DNA from: Ligula intestinalis
Taxonomy: Eukaryota > Platyhelminthes > Cestoda > Diphyllobothriidea > Diphyllobothriidae
NCBI GenBank assembly: GCA_036362985.1
Contig: JAYGXS010000003.1
Location: 85,075,469-85,139,468, forward strand
Direction: 5' to 3'
DNA: 64,000 bases
Part shown: in pieces, positions 22,080-32,497 of the stretch
How the letters are laid out: each line of letters starts with the position of its first letter
Numbering within the stretch: the stretch's first letter is position 1
The notes under the pieces: generated by a model
Database searches by the model: none
The model's input: only the letters and a program-made list of their open reading frames with translations
Told to the model about the DNA's origin: nothing
Program-made: the position numbers and the translations under genes

Positions 22080-23079
22080 TTGATATTCTCTCAGCATAAG
22101 CGTTCAGCTCAATACCTGAAAAAACATAAGCTTTTTATATGTAGGGATAAAACCCCCATGGAACGTAGGATTTCGCCTGCATCTGCAAAAACTAGGCCCA
22201 CTCCTACCCCTACTATTCCAAATGTGGTATCTGAGGTCGACGCAAGTTCACGTCCCTCCGGATCACCGACAACGTTAAGTTCACCCGAAACCTCACTCGC
22301 CGTCCTTACTCCTGAGGCTGACGCAAGTTCACGTCCCTCCGGATCAGGGACAACGATAATTTCACCCAAAAACTCACCCGCAATCCTTACTCCTGGCTCG
22401 AGTGAAATTCCATTGCCTTCCGAGCGAACCTCGCCTGCTAAAGAGGCGTAACCTAATAGACCTAAACGTGCCCCCCCGTAAATCGAAGCCAATTGCAAAA
22501 ATCAGTAATTTACCTAATTATGGGAACAATACTAACATTTCAGCATCTACACCAGATGTAAACACTCATGTTTTTACTTTTCCAATCCCCAAAATGGCCC
22601 ACAATCCACAATTAATTCACTCTAATAATACTATGAATAGCTTCTCGCAACCTTCACTGCCATTTTCGAATGCCTGTCCTCCGACAAATTATGCTGACAC
22701 TTCAGCACCTATAGCAGATGTAAATACTTGCGTTAGTTATTTTCCAAACCCGCAAATTGCCCAAAATCAGCACATAATCAAAATTAATAATTATGATTAT
22801 AGTCTTCCATACCCATTTAGGTCATTTTCATACGTGTGTTTTCCGAAGAATTATGCTAACTCTTATCATAATCCTTTTTTACGACGGCCTCCTACTTTTC
22901 TTACTCCACAAAACGGGCACCCTTTCCTCAATGTTCAAGCAAATCTTCCGCCATACAATAATCCTAATATATTAAACAATTATATTTCAGCTAATTGTAG
23001 ACCACAGCAATCTTGCTTTCCGCCTTTTGTTTCTCCCATGCCAGTTCCCTTTCCGCCACCAAGTTTTCCTTTTTTATAA
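22080..23079 (+). pseudogene. Family B ORF1 (nucleic-acid-binding protein), two overlapping frames
   Basis: The first piece (22,080-22,451) starts with SQHKRSAQYLKKHKLFICRD then KTPMERR. This is the end of an RRM-like ORF1 domain in which many non-LTR elements carry an (S/R)DRTPxER-type signature. A 27-residue tandem repeat follows (DASSRPSGS... twice). The second piece (22,402-23,079) is rich in Asn, Pro and Ser (VPFPPPSFPF at the end). The N-terminal half of the domain seen in the family A ORF1 (36,246-35,700, minus) is missing or frameshifted. Role by family: coats the element RNA. Confidence 0.6.
22239..22400 (+). repeat. 81-bp tandem duplication within ORF1
   Basis: Unit 1 is 22,239-22,319 and unit 2 is 22,320-22,400; both start GACGCAAGTTCACGTCCCTC. 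The 81 nt is 27 codons, so the frame is kept. Confidence 0.85.
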
Positions 23080-23084
23080 ATACG

Positions 23085-23834
23085 GATGAGCGTAACCTGC
23101 ATCTCAGGGATACGCTCAATATAGTTTCTCTGAATGCGAGAGCAGTTGTAAATAAAATGACAGAGCTCAGAACAGTAGCTTTTGAGCTTGATCCAGATGT
23201 TATTTGTATCACTGAATCTTGGGCTCACTCTCTTATCTCTGACTCAGCGCTCGCTATAGATAATTTTAGTTTGTACCGACAAGACCTAATTGAAAAACGT
23301 GGCGGTGGTTGCCTTCTTTATATCAAATCATCTTTTGTACATTTCCCGTTTCATCTGAGCATTTCATCGTTTTCGGGAGATGTTTGCTTTATTTCAGTCA
23401 TCCTCCCGCACGATAAAAAAGCTGTAATTGGCTGTGTCTATAATCCCCCATGTTATTCTGGTAATGAAAGTGCGCTCTGCGAATTGTTTGCAAAAGTTGC
23501 AGAAGCTGAAGTTGATGTCAAAATAATCATAGGTGATTTTAATCTGCCAGACGTTGACTGGGAGGCAAATACTTGTCCGCCAAAATTTCAAAAATTGGTA
23601 GAAACTATTAATTTTGCAAACATGCCACAACTGGTCAGTTCAGTGACTAGAAATGAGAGCATATTAGATTTAATTTTTACAAATGACGTCCACCCTCTCT
23701 TTATGAATTTTCATCGTGATCTCTTCACAAGTGACCATGCATTAGTTCAGTGTTGTTTTCCAGTCTCTCTTTCTAAAAAGCCTGAGGTAAATGCAATAAC
23801 CTCGATTTTGCTAACGCAAACCTTGAACTCATAA
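23085..23834 (+). CDS. Family B apurinic-type endonuclease domain
   Basis: The open frame encodes the EEP-fold endonuclease that nicks target DNA to prime reverse transcription. Motifs in order: VSLNARAVVNKM (metal-binding Asn), CITESWAHS (Glu), GGGCLLYIK, GCVYNPP, IIGDFNLPDVDW (Asp/Asn) and TSDHALVQCC (Asp-His near the C-terminus). All the usual catalytic positions are present. The upstream reading frame overlaps ORF1, so the true start is not clear; an entry at TDERNLHLRDTLN is natural. The frame is lost near 23,834, before the linker that in family A is continuous with it. Confidence 0.82.
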   Translation, partial: DERNLHLRDTLNIVSLNARAVVNKMTELRTVAFELDPDVICITESWAHSLISDSALAIDNFSLYRQDLIEKRGGGCLLYIKSSFVHFPFHLSISSFSGDVCFISVILPHDKKAVIGCVYNPPCYSGNESALCELFAKVAEAEVDVKIIIGDFNLPDVDWEANTCPPKFQKLVETINFANMPQLVSSVTRNESILDLIFTNDVHPLFMNFHRDLFTSDHALVQCCFPVSLSKKPEVNAITSILLTQTLNS

Positions 23835-24254
23835 ATGACTTCGTAAGTACTCTAGATTGGCATACTATTTTTTCAACTAATGATCCAATCTTTTTCAGTG
23901 AACTTTTACAAAACCTTACAAAAAAATTCAGACTTTTATCCCACTTAAGTCCATTAAATCAAATTCAGCTTCCTCTACCGTTCCACATTTTCTCCAAAAT
24001 GGACTTAAAAAATTACGGAAGCAACTTAAGGATCCGTCTAATAGCTCTTTGTCGGTGCACTTAAGGATAGCGCAAATATTATAATTAGCGCTAAAATAAG
24101 GCTTGCACGAGATAGGCGTAAAGAGTCCCTGGCACTAAATGATGCTAACTCCTCCAAATCCGTTGCTCAAGTCTTCACTTTTCGGTCATCCGCTAAGCTT
24201 CAGAAAGTCATTCCGCCTTTACTCGATAGTAGTAATCATTTTGTTACAGAGGAT

Positions 24255-25979
24255 TTGGCTAAAGCAGAAATGTTAAATTTCTTCTTCTCCAAGTTCTTTA
24301 CAATTGAGACTAGTCCAACACCCGAAATACCTCTGATGTGTGATGCAAATCTCACTTCAATGGATTTCTCACCTACAAGTATTCATAAAGAAATAGCTCG
24401 TCTCAACAATTCACATTCAGTCGGGACGGAGAACATTCCAAACTCATTTATTAAGCAACTAAGTGATTTTCCTCCTTTACTGAGCAAATTATTTACAATA
24501 TTTCTCGAAAACGGTATTTTTCCTGATTCTTGGAAAACTTCTATTGTAATTCCAGTTTTTAAATCTGGTTCCAGATCTGACATTAAAAATTTTCGCGGTG
24601 TTCATAAAACACCTCCCCTAGCTAAACTGTTTGAAAAATTAATCGCCAATAAGATTACAGATTTTTGCATAAGCAACCAAATATTAAATATATCTCAGCA
24701 TGGTTTTTTACCACACCGATCTTGTGAAACATGTTATATGTCTTTCCTTAATCTCCTCACTTCTCTTCGTAACGATCATTTATCTGTGGTGGTCATCTAT
24801 TTTGATATTAGTAAGGCATTTGATAAAGTACCTCATAGGAGACTACTAGCCAAACTAGAGGCTATAGTATTTTGTAGTCCTCTCATTGACTTTATTAGAT
24901 CATATCTTTCTAATCGAAAACAACAGGTCTTAGTGGGGTCCTCATACTCTACCCCTACCACTATTTTAAGCGGTGTCCTTCAAGGTACCGTTCTGGGCCC
25001 CGTGTTGTTCTTCCTTTATATAAATGATATTTCAACAATAGTTAAACTCTCTCAATCGCATTTATACGCAAACGACTTGAAATGTGTATACTCATTCTCT
25101 AATTCCACAGCTGAGCGATGCTTCAAACGCATTCATTCGGATTTTTACGCTCTATCTGCGTGGAACTCCACGTGGCAGATAGAGTTCTCGCCTTCTAAGT
25201 GCCAGTTCATGTGTTTTGGGCCTGAAAGTCTGCCACAGCCTATCATTTTTCAAGGTTGCCCCATGACTGAATGTTCTAACATTAAGGACTTAGGTTTAAG
25301 TTACATCAATAAATTAGATCTTTCACCTCACGCTGATAGAATTACAGCAAAAGCTGCTCAGATATGCGGCTTCATCTTTTATAATTTCTACCTTCCTGAA
25401 ATGAAACTAAGACTTTATCGTATGTATGTGCTTCCTATTCTCGAATACTGTTGTCCATTCTTCGGTCTAATGAATGAATCTAGCCGTTCAAAAATTGAAA
25501 GTGTCCAAAGAAGATTCACTAAAAAGGCCCTCTATCCGGCATTTTCAGACATTTCATACTCAAAAAGATGTGAGATAACGAAAATGAAATTTCTTTGGTT
25601 CAGGAGACTGGAAGCAGGGTTTTGTCTCCTGTTTCGCCTTAATAATAGTTCAAATCTCCCCAAGATTTCTGCCCTTACTCCCGTTACTTGCCCTTACAAC
25701 CTAAGAAATTCAACGTTGATTATACCGCCTCCTGCTTCTTCCACTTCTAAGCGATCTCTTTTTTTTGCTTCTAGGTATAGCTATCTTTGGAATAATTTGC
25801 CGATTGATATTCGGGCGTTGACTTGTCTATGTGCATTCAAGCGAAGACTGCAAATTTATCTTAACACTGAATCTATTAACCTTTTGTTTTCCTCATCTTT
25901 TCCGGGCAGCTTTTTTCCACAATCCGGAGAAAGGACCATCGGGAATTTAGGATCCTTTCTTGAAACTACCTTTCTCTGA
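24255..25979 (+). pseudogene. Family B reverse transcriptase, open but with altered active site (YAND)
   Basis: The ORF is 574 codons. RT blocks: SVGTENIPNSFIKQL, WKTSIVIPVFKSGSRSD, SQHGFLPHRSC, VIYFDISKAFDKVPHRR (motif A Asp present), SGVLQGTVLGPVLF, then LYANDLKCVYSFS at residues ~268-280. In motif C the first catalytic Asp of the YADD box is Asn (AAC at ~25,071), where families A, C and D keep Asp. That Asp binds a catalytic metal, so polymerase activity should be lost. The thumb and C-terminal regions match family A closely. Otherwise the ORF is long and open, so the change is probably recent or a sequencing error. Confidence 0.85.
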
Positions 25980-26536
25980 CTCATGTCCTCCGGAATCAGG
26001 ACGCAGTCTTGACAGCTCTCGTTTTCACTGGTCATCAACCATCATCAGGGCCTTATATTTGGTCGCATCTCAGACATCCCCAAAGATGGTCTTGTAGATT
26101 TGATGGACTTTTGGATCTCATATGGTGGTGCCCACCACGATCATAAAGTGGTGGGTTCCCTATGTTCTTTTATGCCACACCGGTTTGGGAACCCGAGTGT
26201 AGTGCCGCGAACCCGTCTATACCAGTAATGTTTCGTTAGCACCTATTGCTTTGCCCCACGCTCAGCTTCGACTGAGTTTGTTTCCACGCCCCTCCCCCCT
26301 ACTAACAGAGGCAGTGGGTACCAGAATACATAGTCAGAATCTAGAAAACAATGTGGCTCATCTGTGTGTGCCCTTTAATTTCACCTTCCGCATGACACTG
26401 CTATATTCATTTTTTTTTCGAATCTAACAAATTCGCTTCTAAACAGTTATACTCGTCTTATAGCTATAGACTACGGATACTGTTTGTTAAACCAATTATT
26501 TCTAGTTCTTCGTGTTATCGAATTTTTGGTTTATTG

Positions 26537-26583
26537 ATGAGGCCCATTGGGCCTGAAATATACAACTTATTATTATTCTTATT
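26537..26583 (+). repeat. Family B 3'-terminal hairpin and microsatellite tail
   Basis: GATGAGGCCCATTGGGCCTG forms a 6-bp stem (AGGCCC/GGGCCT) with an ATT loop, followed by AAATATACAAC and TTATTATT. The same motif ends every family B copy in the window. Confidence 0.75.
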
Positions 26584-26585
26584 AC

Positions 26586-26879
26586 AGGCTTTCTCTCATG
26601 ATAAATCGGCCTTCACAGATAACCCTTCTCCCGGGCCTTTTTATCTCTCAAGCATGCAAGCAATTGCTACCCCAGCATCGTCTGTTCAAACTTGAATGCC
26701 GCAATCTCGGTGAATCCGCAGTCCTGTACGGCGAGTGCAAGGTTTCTAATGAAATCACCAATTTATTGGCTAGATTCCTGACGCATTTGAAAAAAACCGA
26801 TATCTGCTCAAAAAGATGTTGTCCTTTCCGCCGCACATTCTTCGAGCTTAGAGAACATCAGCAGACTCATGTAATTTAA
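26586..26879 (+). CDS. Possible terminal exon with a degenerate C2H2 finger
   Basis: The frame is open from the family B tail to a TAA at 26,877-26,879 and ends CCPFRRTFFELREHQQTHVI, reminiscent of a C2H2 finger (C-C, F, L, H-x3-H), though the Cys spacing is irregular. A plausible acceptor, TTCTTATTACAG, lies at 26,574-26,585; its pyrimidine-rich tract is the retrotransposon tail. A solo LTR follows 12 nt after the stop. No upstream exon was identified, so it may be a gene fragment carried here rather than a working exon. Confidence 0.35.
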   Translation, partial: RLSLMINRPSQITLLPGLFISQACKQLLPQHRLFKLECRNLGESAVLYGECKVSNEITNLLARFLTHLKKTDICSKRCCPFRRTFFELREHQQTHVI

Positions 26880-26891
26880 GGGCGTCGAAGT

Positions 26892-27313
26892 TGTAGCGGT
26901 GCTGCAGCCCACCGCCTCCAAACGCGAGATGGCGCAAGCGTGGTCTCGCGGCGGGGGCAACCGTGGCCACTCAGTCTAAATGCAGGGCGTGACTTTTACC
27001 CTGGGGTGCACACATGCACGTGAGACCGTCGGACGAATGAACGTCATACGATGCTCTGGGCCAATGAGCGTCGTCAAATCCCTAGCGGTCATTGTAACTA
27101 TTATTCCTGCTTAGCCCCACTTGGGACGCGGCTAGTATACTAGCTGGTCGTTCTTTCTAAGTCAAACTTCTTCCTTCGCCTCTTCTCCGTTCATTTGTGT
27201 TCACAATAAACTATTCCTACGATGTTGGCCTCCACCAACTTCTCCTCTCCGACGGAATGGGACCTGGAAGATTGAAGCTGTTAGGGTTAACCATCTAAGC
27301 CTTAACTTCTATA
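26892..27313 (+). mobile_element. Solo LTR, Ty3/gypsy-type (copy L2)
   Basis: The 422-bp unit runs from TGTAGCGGTGC to CTTCTATA, flanked by the 4-bp duplication AAGT (26,888-26,891 and 27,314-27,317). It contains CACAATAAACTATTCCT (polyadenylation signal) about 100 nt before its end, shared with the LTR at 59,499-59,952. No internal region follows, so it is a solo LTR left by recombination. Confidence 0.8.
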
Positions 27314-27417
27314 AAGTAACGCTGTCCCAGCACTTCGGGATGGGTATGGAGGAAATTTAACGTCGAGGTAACGTCTAGTGTAATCGTCCGAGATGGCATG
27401 GGAATAAGTTGAATATA

Positions 27418-27460
27418 ATAAGGTTTATTTGTAAAGCACATCTTTGGCACCATCAAAAAA
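27418..27460 (-). mobile_element. Non-LTR 3' tail, minus strand
   Basis: GGTTTATTTGTAAAGCACAT matches 10,793. On the minus strand it reads as a 3' end with an AATAAA signal and ACCTTATT tail. Confidence 0.45.
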
Positions 27461-27556
27461 TATAATATATATAATATATAATACTTATATAATATATATA
27501 ATATAATATATATAATATATAATATATATAATAATATATATAATAGAATATAATCC
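27457..27556. repeat. AT microsatellite (TATAATA-type)
   Basis: About 100 bp of nearly pure A/T in TATAATA / ATATATAAT units. The minus-strand ORF read across it is an artefact of this composition. Confidence 0.9.
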
Positions 27557-28275
27557 TCGAACGTCTTTTCCATTGAAACCGCGAGTCATTTGAGGGTTTC
27601 GGAACACCTTTCGGCTAGTAAGGGAACGGTGTAGGCAATAAAGCAAACATGTTCGTTGCACTTGCGTCGCCAATGTTATGTATTCAAAATAGAAGGCAGT
27701 TTGTAGGCAGAATGTTGTAAAGACAAAACAGGAGGTTGTCCGTAAGCGGGAGGTGTGCTGTAGGACACGCAAACAGTCATGTGTGTTAGTCGTGTTAAGC
27801 AAGGGGATTAACAGTGAGGATTCAATGTCATTGACTGAAATGTATACAGTCAGGTTAGAGAAGGGGTGACGCGCTCACACGACATTTTTCGCCTAGCGCG
27901 ATTTGCCCAGAGATCTCGTGTGGGCCAACATGGCAAGTACATCTGCGACAGCGACATCACGTGCAGGATTCTTCCCAAGCAACAACCGCCATACCAGCGT
28001 CCCGGGGTAAACTGATTACTCATCCACATTGGGAACAACCAAAAAAACATACTTTTGCTCACCCTTCTAGGAGAAGAACTGCTGGTGACAGTCACAGACA
28101 TTAAAATGTCAGGCAGCAAACGAATAATCACGTAGGTTGATGGGCAAAGCAGGAGAAGGAGGAAGGATGAGGAGTTAGCCAAGTCGCCGGAATAATTTGT
28201 TCATTAGTCTGACAAAACAGGCAACATGCAAAGGGGTACGGGCCAATCAAACATTAGCAGCGCTAGATCAGAGGT
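27557..28275. other. No recognisable gene
   Basis: Mixed-composition sequence between the microsatellite and the duplicated segment. A 110-codon minus ORF (28,182-27,850) has no motif and lies outside the duplicated block, so I do not call it. Confidence 0.45.
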
Positions 28276-28608
28276 GACTGCATGGAGCTGTGTATGCCGG
28301 CGCCAGATAGACATATCGATTGACAGAACTTCCATCAGTGGTCTGGACGACTTGTTTAACGAGGGTGATTATATCCGTGGCTACTAAGTTAAAATATTGA
28401 CCCCCTTTCGTAGGTACTGACAAACCTTTGTGGCTCATACGCCCTTGCATATTTGTGAGTTCCCGCGTGACCCAATCCGATTAGCACTTGCAGTACGGCT
28501 TGCGCGGCTGTATATGAATACGGATGTAAGAGACGACAAAAAAGTATTGCTGTGAGCCTAGGTCACTCACACGGACCTGAAGTTTCAAAATTACAATCGT
28601 GGAGGTAG

Positions 28609-28800
28609 ATGGACAAAAGAGAAGATGGAAGAGGGGACGGGAGAGAAGACCCCCGTTATGCCCAGATGCAGAGGCTTCTACTTCTCTCACCGGCAGTACC
28701 GTATAAAGTAATCATTGCGAGCATTCTTCTTCCAGAGGAAGAAAAACTGCACCAGCTCAGCCACCGTCTTATGCTGCAGCTGAAGGATGTACTCAGTAAT
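28609..28800 (+). CDS. Zinc-finger gene exon 1, segment copy A
   Basis: ATG at 28,609, 192 nt open, ending at a strong donor (AT|GTAAGT at 28,801), phase 0. The product starts MDKREDGRGDGREDPRY and has LPEEEKLHQLSHRLMLQLK, a likely amphipathic helix. Copy B's exon (37,103-37,294) has the same length, start and donor. The rest of this gene copy is beyond the gap. Confidence 0.65.
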
Positions 28801-30654
28801 GTAAGTTAGTAGTGGCATGCATGCCGTCGTTTTGCGGGTTCAACTCACGAACCTCCTTAGAATGTCCGTTATGTTGCTTGTCGATTACTAAATTTGTAAA
28901 CGCAATGCTTGTTTTCGCTGTTTTTGTCGTTCTCTATAATATTTATCACATTTTTATGTATTATTTCTCATTTTTAATGATTTGTTTTCATTGAAAAATG
29001 GAGAGGCCTTGAGTTTGAATGTTGGGTTTAGCGGTTGGTTTGTAACTGTAACGCGCGAAGAAACTGAATGATTATTTAAGTACACCAAGGTCGTCACTTT
29101 TGGCGCGGACCCAGGATGGAGATGCGGTGATCGGGCGTCAGTGAAGAAATCGGTACCCTTTCTCCTCACAGCCGCTGACCCCCTTCTCACCGCCGTCGTC
29201 ATCAATCGTATCGCAGTTCCAGACACAATGTCAGCACTCCCGTCTCGCCCCTGCAGTCGCCTACAGGACTGTATTCCCCACCGGTAACTGATCATACCTA
29301 AGCGAATACATTCAACTCCAGATGGGGCTTGTATCTGTGTAACGCCGTTCCCTATCCCCATATTATTTTCTTACTCTGTACGTATTCTGTATTACTAGTA
29401 GATCCCTCTTCCTATATTCGCGTTTCCTTCTACTCCGGCCTTGATATTTGTGTGCTTGGGTGATGCTTATCAATCCAGCTCAGAGTTTTCGTTGCACAGC
29501 CATCTTCAGGTTTCTTATCCTTTAGGTGTGTGCCAACCTTGACATCCCTGGCCCGCTACATGACAGCGCGAGGACAACGGAATTTACTGCATCGCATCTT
29601 AACTCATGCAAGGGCCTAATAGAACTTTGCTTCTAGTTGAAATAAAACAGGTGCGATCTGTAGAGTTTAGATTTAGTCTAAATACCTATCCGTTTTTCCC
29701 AATTTACCAAATAATGTTACCACACGCTATGTAGATAGCGCTAGTGGTCAATTCTTTAACTAAAGCTAACCCTTTGATGCAGAGGTAGCCAATGTCATGT
29801 TTTAGTTGCCGTTCTTGAGCCTTCTTTAAAGTGGTTTTGAAGGCTTTTTCCGGTCGTTGCCGAGAAGTACTTTGGCCGGCATTCCACCAGTAGAACTCTT
29901 CTCCTCAAAGATCAGATAAATGTACATCGGAAGCAAGTCTTGCGTAAGACCACTTCGTACACTGCTGTAGATTTGGGCTCGTTTTTCTGGTTGCCTTCCA
30001 TGGGAGGTAATATAATGTATCATTTCGTCGCTAAGGAATACACGATCACTAGAAGTTGTCGTCCTATCGTCACCGAATAAAGACAAATAGGATAAATGCA
30101 GAATAGATGTACATTTAAGGAAGTCTTTTATCGTACACCGACTGTATATCAAGTCAGCCAGGTCTGCGCATTGTTTGTCAAATTACAAAACTGTATACGA
30201 CTTCGCAAATGGTGGGCTCGTATGCGCGACCACTTGTTCTCCAGTACTGCTCAAGCGCTTAGTGGCCTGATAAAATCCTGTAATCTATATTTCGGCATTT
30301 TTGTAATAATTTGCAGAATCGAGCGTGTTTGACGCCTACCGCTTCCTCCCTAATAGATGCGCTATTGGCTGTGCCGTCTCCTTCCACGTCATTATCATAG
30401 TGTTTTTGAAGGCGAATGGCTTTCGGAGGAAAAATGCCTATCGAATTTATTAAAAATTTATGCTGGCAAATTTATGATACCATTGTGCTGGCAAATTTAC
30501 GGAAGCTTAATAGCGGTATGTTCGTGGTTTATGGACCCCACGTTTATTCTCATCCAAGATGGACTTTTGCCATTCTCATTGCACGAACTCCAAATTTTAA
30601 CATTATGGTGGCCTGGACTAAATTTCGCCTGGGACCTTTTCTACGAATTAGTTA

Positions 30655-30765
30655 TTTTGAGTTGACCCAATCATTGAAGACCTCGAGTCGTTCGGCAGGA
30701 TTTAAACCCGCATAGTAGAGGCCTTTACGGCAAGCCAACGCTCTAACTGCTGTGTGCGTTTCCAT
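30655..30765 (-). repeat. tRNA-like sequence (Thr-like), probable SINE head or tRNA pseudogene
   Basis: On the minus strand, GTTAGAGCGTTGGC is followed by an anticodon-type arm GGCTT-GCCGTAA-AGGCC and a T arm GCGGG-TTTAAAT-CCTGC. Loop position 33 is C rather than T, and no 7-bp acceptor stem or full D arm is seen, so it is not a working tRNA. It is present in copies A and B but not in the older copy. Confidence 0.5.
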
Positions 30766-31177
30766 GTTTGAATATATTATTGTCCAATTTCATAAGCACT
30801 AGGATACATCCGTATACTCAGTGTATAGCAAACTGAATTGATCATAGTGTCATTTTTTCAATTCTTCACTATATGGTCGGATTTGGATATATTCAAGCCC
30901 CTTACAATGCAACTGTCCCCATAGTAATATACTGGTATGTGCACGCCCGCATGCACGATGACGACGTAGTGTTTCGGCACTTGCTGGCATAATGGGCTGT
31001 ATAGTGGTTGAAATAGCAGTAGTGTGTAAGCGAAGAGCCTGTATGAAACCTTCGGTATCCGCGTCTGACAGTAGCCGCCATCATCATTTTCAGTAGCGTA
31101 GGATGGCGCGCTTGGTTTCTTTGATCACCATAAATTAACCTCTAGTAGGTAGAACTGATGTAATGACAAGTGTTATA

Positions 31178-32397
31178 CAGTAGTCGCCGGTTATTAAGCC
31201 CACCTCGATCCCAGACCAAATTGGGCTTAATAAGCTGTGGCGCACTAACCGGAGTGTCTTAGTTCTTGACTACAAAAAACAGGTTAGGCACTAGGCATTA
31301 CATACGTACTGTATTATTTGTAGAGCTTGGTATGTTCAAGAAAAGAATGCTAGTTGTCTGTATTTTACGTAATACAGTAGCCGCCGGTTATTAAGCCGAC
31401 GGTTATTAGGCCCAAATCAGCTTAACACGGAATTGTACACAGCAAAATCTGCCGGCTAATAAGCCCTGTCGCTGGCTACAAAGCCCAGTTTGCCAACAGG
31501 ATAGTTTTCTTAAGTGGGTACACATCGATGCAGATGTTAAGGTCACTGATGAAACAAGCGAGGAAGATTTTGAGCAGAACTTTGTCAATGAAATCGTTCA
31601 GAAGGAAGAAGTGAAGAATGGAGAACCAAATGAGGAAGTTGTTGATGATGATAAGGAGGAGGAGTAGGACATAGAGCCAGTTCCCACTGCCGCACAGATA
31701 ATAGCTGCACTCTACACTCTGCAGCGCGTTCTGCAGGCATCAGGTTTCACAATATTCGATGATTTCTGCTGCCTGGAGGACATCCAAGAGCACTTGCGAC
31801 TGAAGTTTCCACCAAAACAACTGACAATAGACCGCTTTTTTAAACGTGTCGCAAATAATTTTGGTTTTGTTATTGCATAAAATACAGACAAACAGCATTC
31901 TTTTCTTGTACATAACCAAGCTCTACACGTAATACAGTACGTATGTAATGTATAGTGCCTATCCTGTATTTGCTAATCAAGAACTAGGAATCTCCGGTTA
32001 CTGCGCCCGCCGCTTATTAAGCCCAATTTGGTCTGGGCCCAAGGTGGGCTTAATAACCGGCGACTACTGTAACAAGTGCTCTTTTGATGTCCTTCTCCAG
32101 GCACCAGAAATCTTCTAATGTTGTGAAATCTGATGCCTGTAGACCGCGTTGCGGAGTGTAAAGTGCAGCTATCATCATCTGTGCAGCAGTGAGAACTGGC
32201 TCTTCGTCCTCCTTCTCACATCCCGCATCTTGTTTTGCGTAAGACTGGCCAACATTACATTACTAATTGCGCACGCAGAGAGATGAGAATCTAATTCTAT
32301 CCTGTTGGCAAACTGGGCTTTGTAGCCGGATTTTGCTACGTAAAAATCAATCCCAAGCTGATTTGGGCTTTGTACGCGACTGGGCCCATTAACCGTG
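31178..32397. mobile_element. Tigger/pogo-like DNA transposon complex, segment copy A (right end in gap)
   Basis: It starts CAGTAGTCGCCGGTTATTAA after a TA dinucleotide. A ~200-bp inverted counterpart ends at 32,069 (CGACTACTG then TA). A second inward terminus, CAGTAGCCGCCGG, is at 31,375. Between them is a plus-strand ORF fragment resembling a pogo-type transposase C-terminus, with a premature TAG at ~31,666. After 32,075 a second transposase C-terminus reads on the minus strand. So two related elements are nested or joined head to head. The right end is lost in the gap. Confidence 0.7.
31550..31880 (+). pseudogene. Transposase C-terminal fragment, Tigger/pogo-like
   Basis: It encodes an acidic stretch (DETSEEDFEQNFVNEIVQK, then EEVVDDDKEEE) followed after the TAG by PVPTAAQIIAALYTLQRVLQ and KQLTIDRFFKR. 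In Tigger/Jerky-type transposases an acidic tail, a helical segment and a kQTTIxDFF-like end close the protein. The catalytic DDE core is absent. Confidence 0.55.
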
Positions 32398-32497
32398 NNN
32401 NNNNNNNNNNNNNNNNNNNNNNNNNNNNNNNNNNNNNNNNNNNNNNNNNNNNNNNNNNNNNNNNNNNNNNNNNNNNNNNNNNNNNNNNNNNNNNNNN
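32398..32497. other. Assembly gap (100 N)
   Basis: The left edge is 27 nt before the end of the transposon as seen in copy B; the right edge is inside a minus-strand family A element. The downstream half of segment copy A is probably missing here. Confidence 0.97.

Larger units (their letters stand above)
22070..26583 (+). mobile_element. Family B non-LTR retrotransposon, longest copy
   Basis: About 4.5 kb with all expected parts in order: ORF1 remnants (22,080-23,079), apurinic-type endonuclease (~23,095-23,834), a broken linker (23,835-24,254), the RT ORF (24,255-25,979), and a 3' UTR ending in GAGGCCCATTGGGCCT (~26,541) and an ATT-rich tail. The 3' UTR matches the minus-strand copies at 1,385, 8,626 and 33,728. 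Stops and shifts between endonuclease and RT, plus an altered RT active site, indicate an inactive copy. The 5' start is not sharply visible. Confidence 0.9.
28276..32397 (+). repeat. Segmental duplication copy A (about 4.1 kb)
   Basis: Nearly identical, collinear and in the same orientation as 36,820-40,830. It includes zinc-finger exon 1, an intronic stretch, a tRNA-like fragment and a Tigger-like insertion. It ends abruptly at the 100-N gap, 27 nt short of the right transposon end seen in copy B, so the finger exons that should follow are absent from this assembly. Copy B lacks 51 nt relative to copy A upstream of exon 1, removed between two ACGGA repeats (28,520 and 28,571). Confidence 0.9.

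Noticed and set aside
27295..27573. Minus-strand ORF rich in Ile/Tyr/Leu, looking like a membrane protein
   Set aside because: It is the translation of the AT microsatellite at 27,457-27,556.
30357..30715. ORFs of ~100 codons conserved between copies A and B (30,416-30,715 and 38,879-39,178)
   Set aside because: Conservation is explained by the whole 4-kb duplication. The end lies in the tRNA-like stretch, and the older copy near 12,960-13,060 does not keep the frame.
30700..30765. Functional tRNA-Thr gene on the minus strand
   Set aside because: Anticodon and T arms form, but the acceptor stem and D arm do not and loop position 33 is C. Called tRNA-like only.
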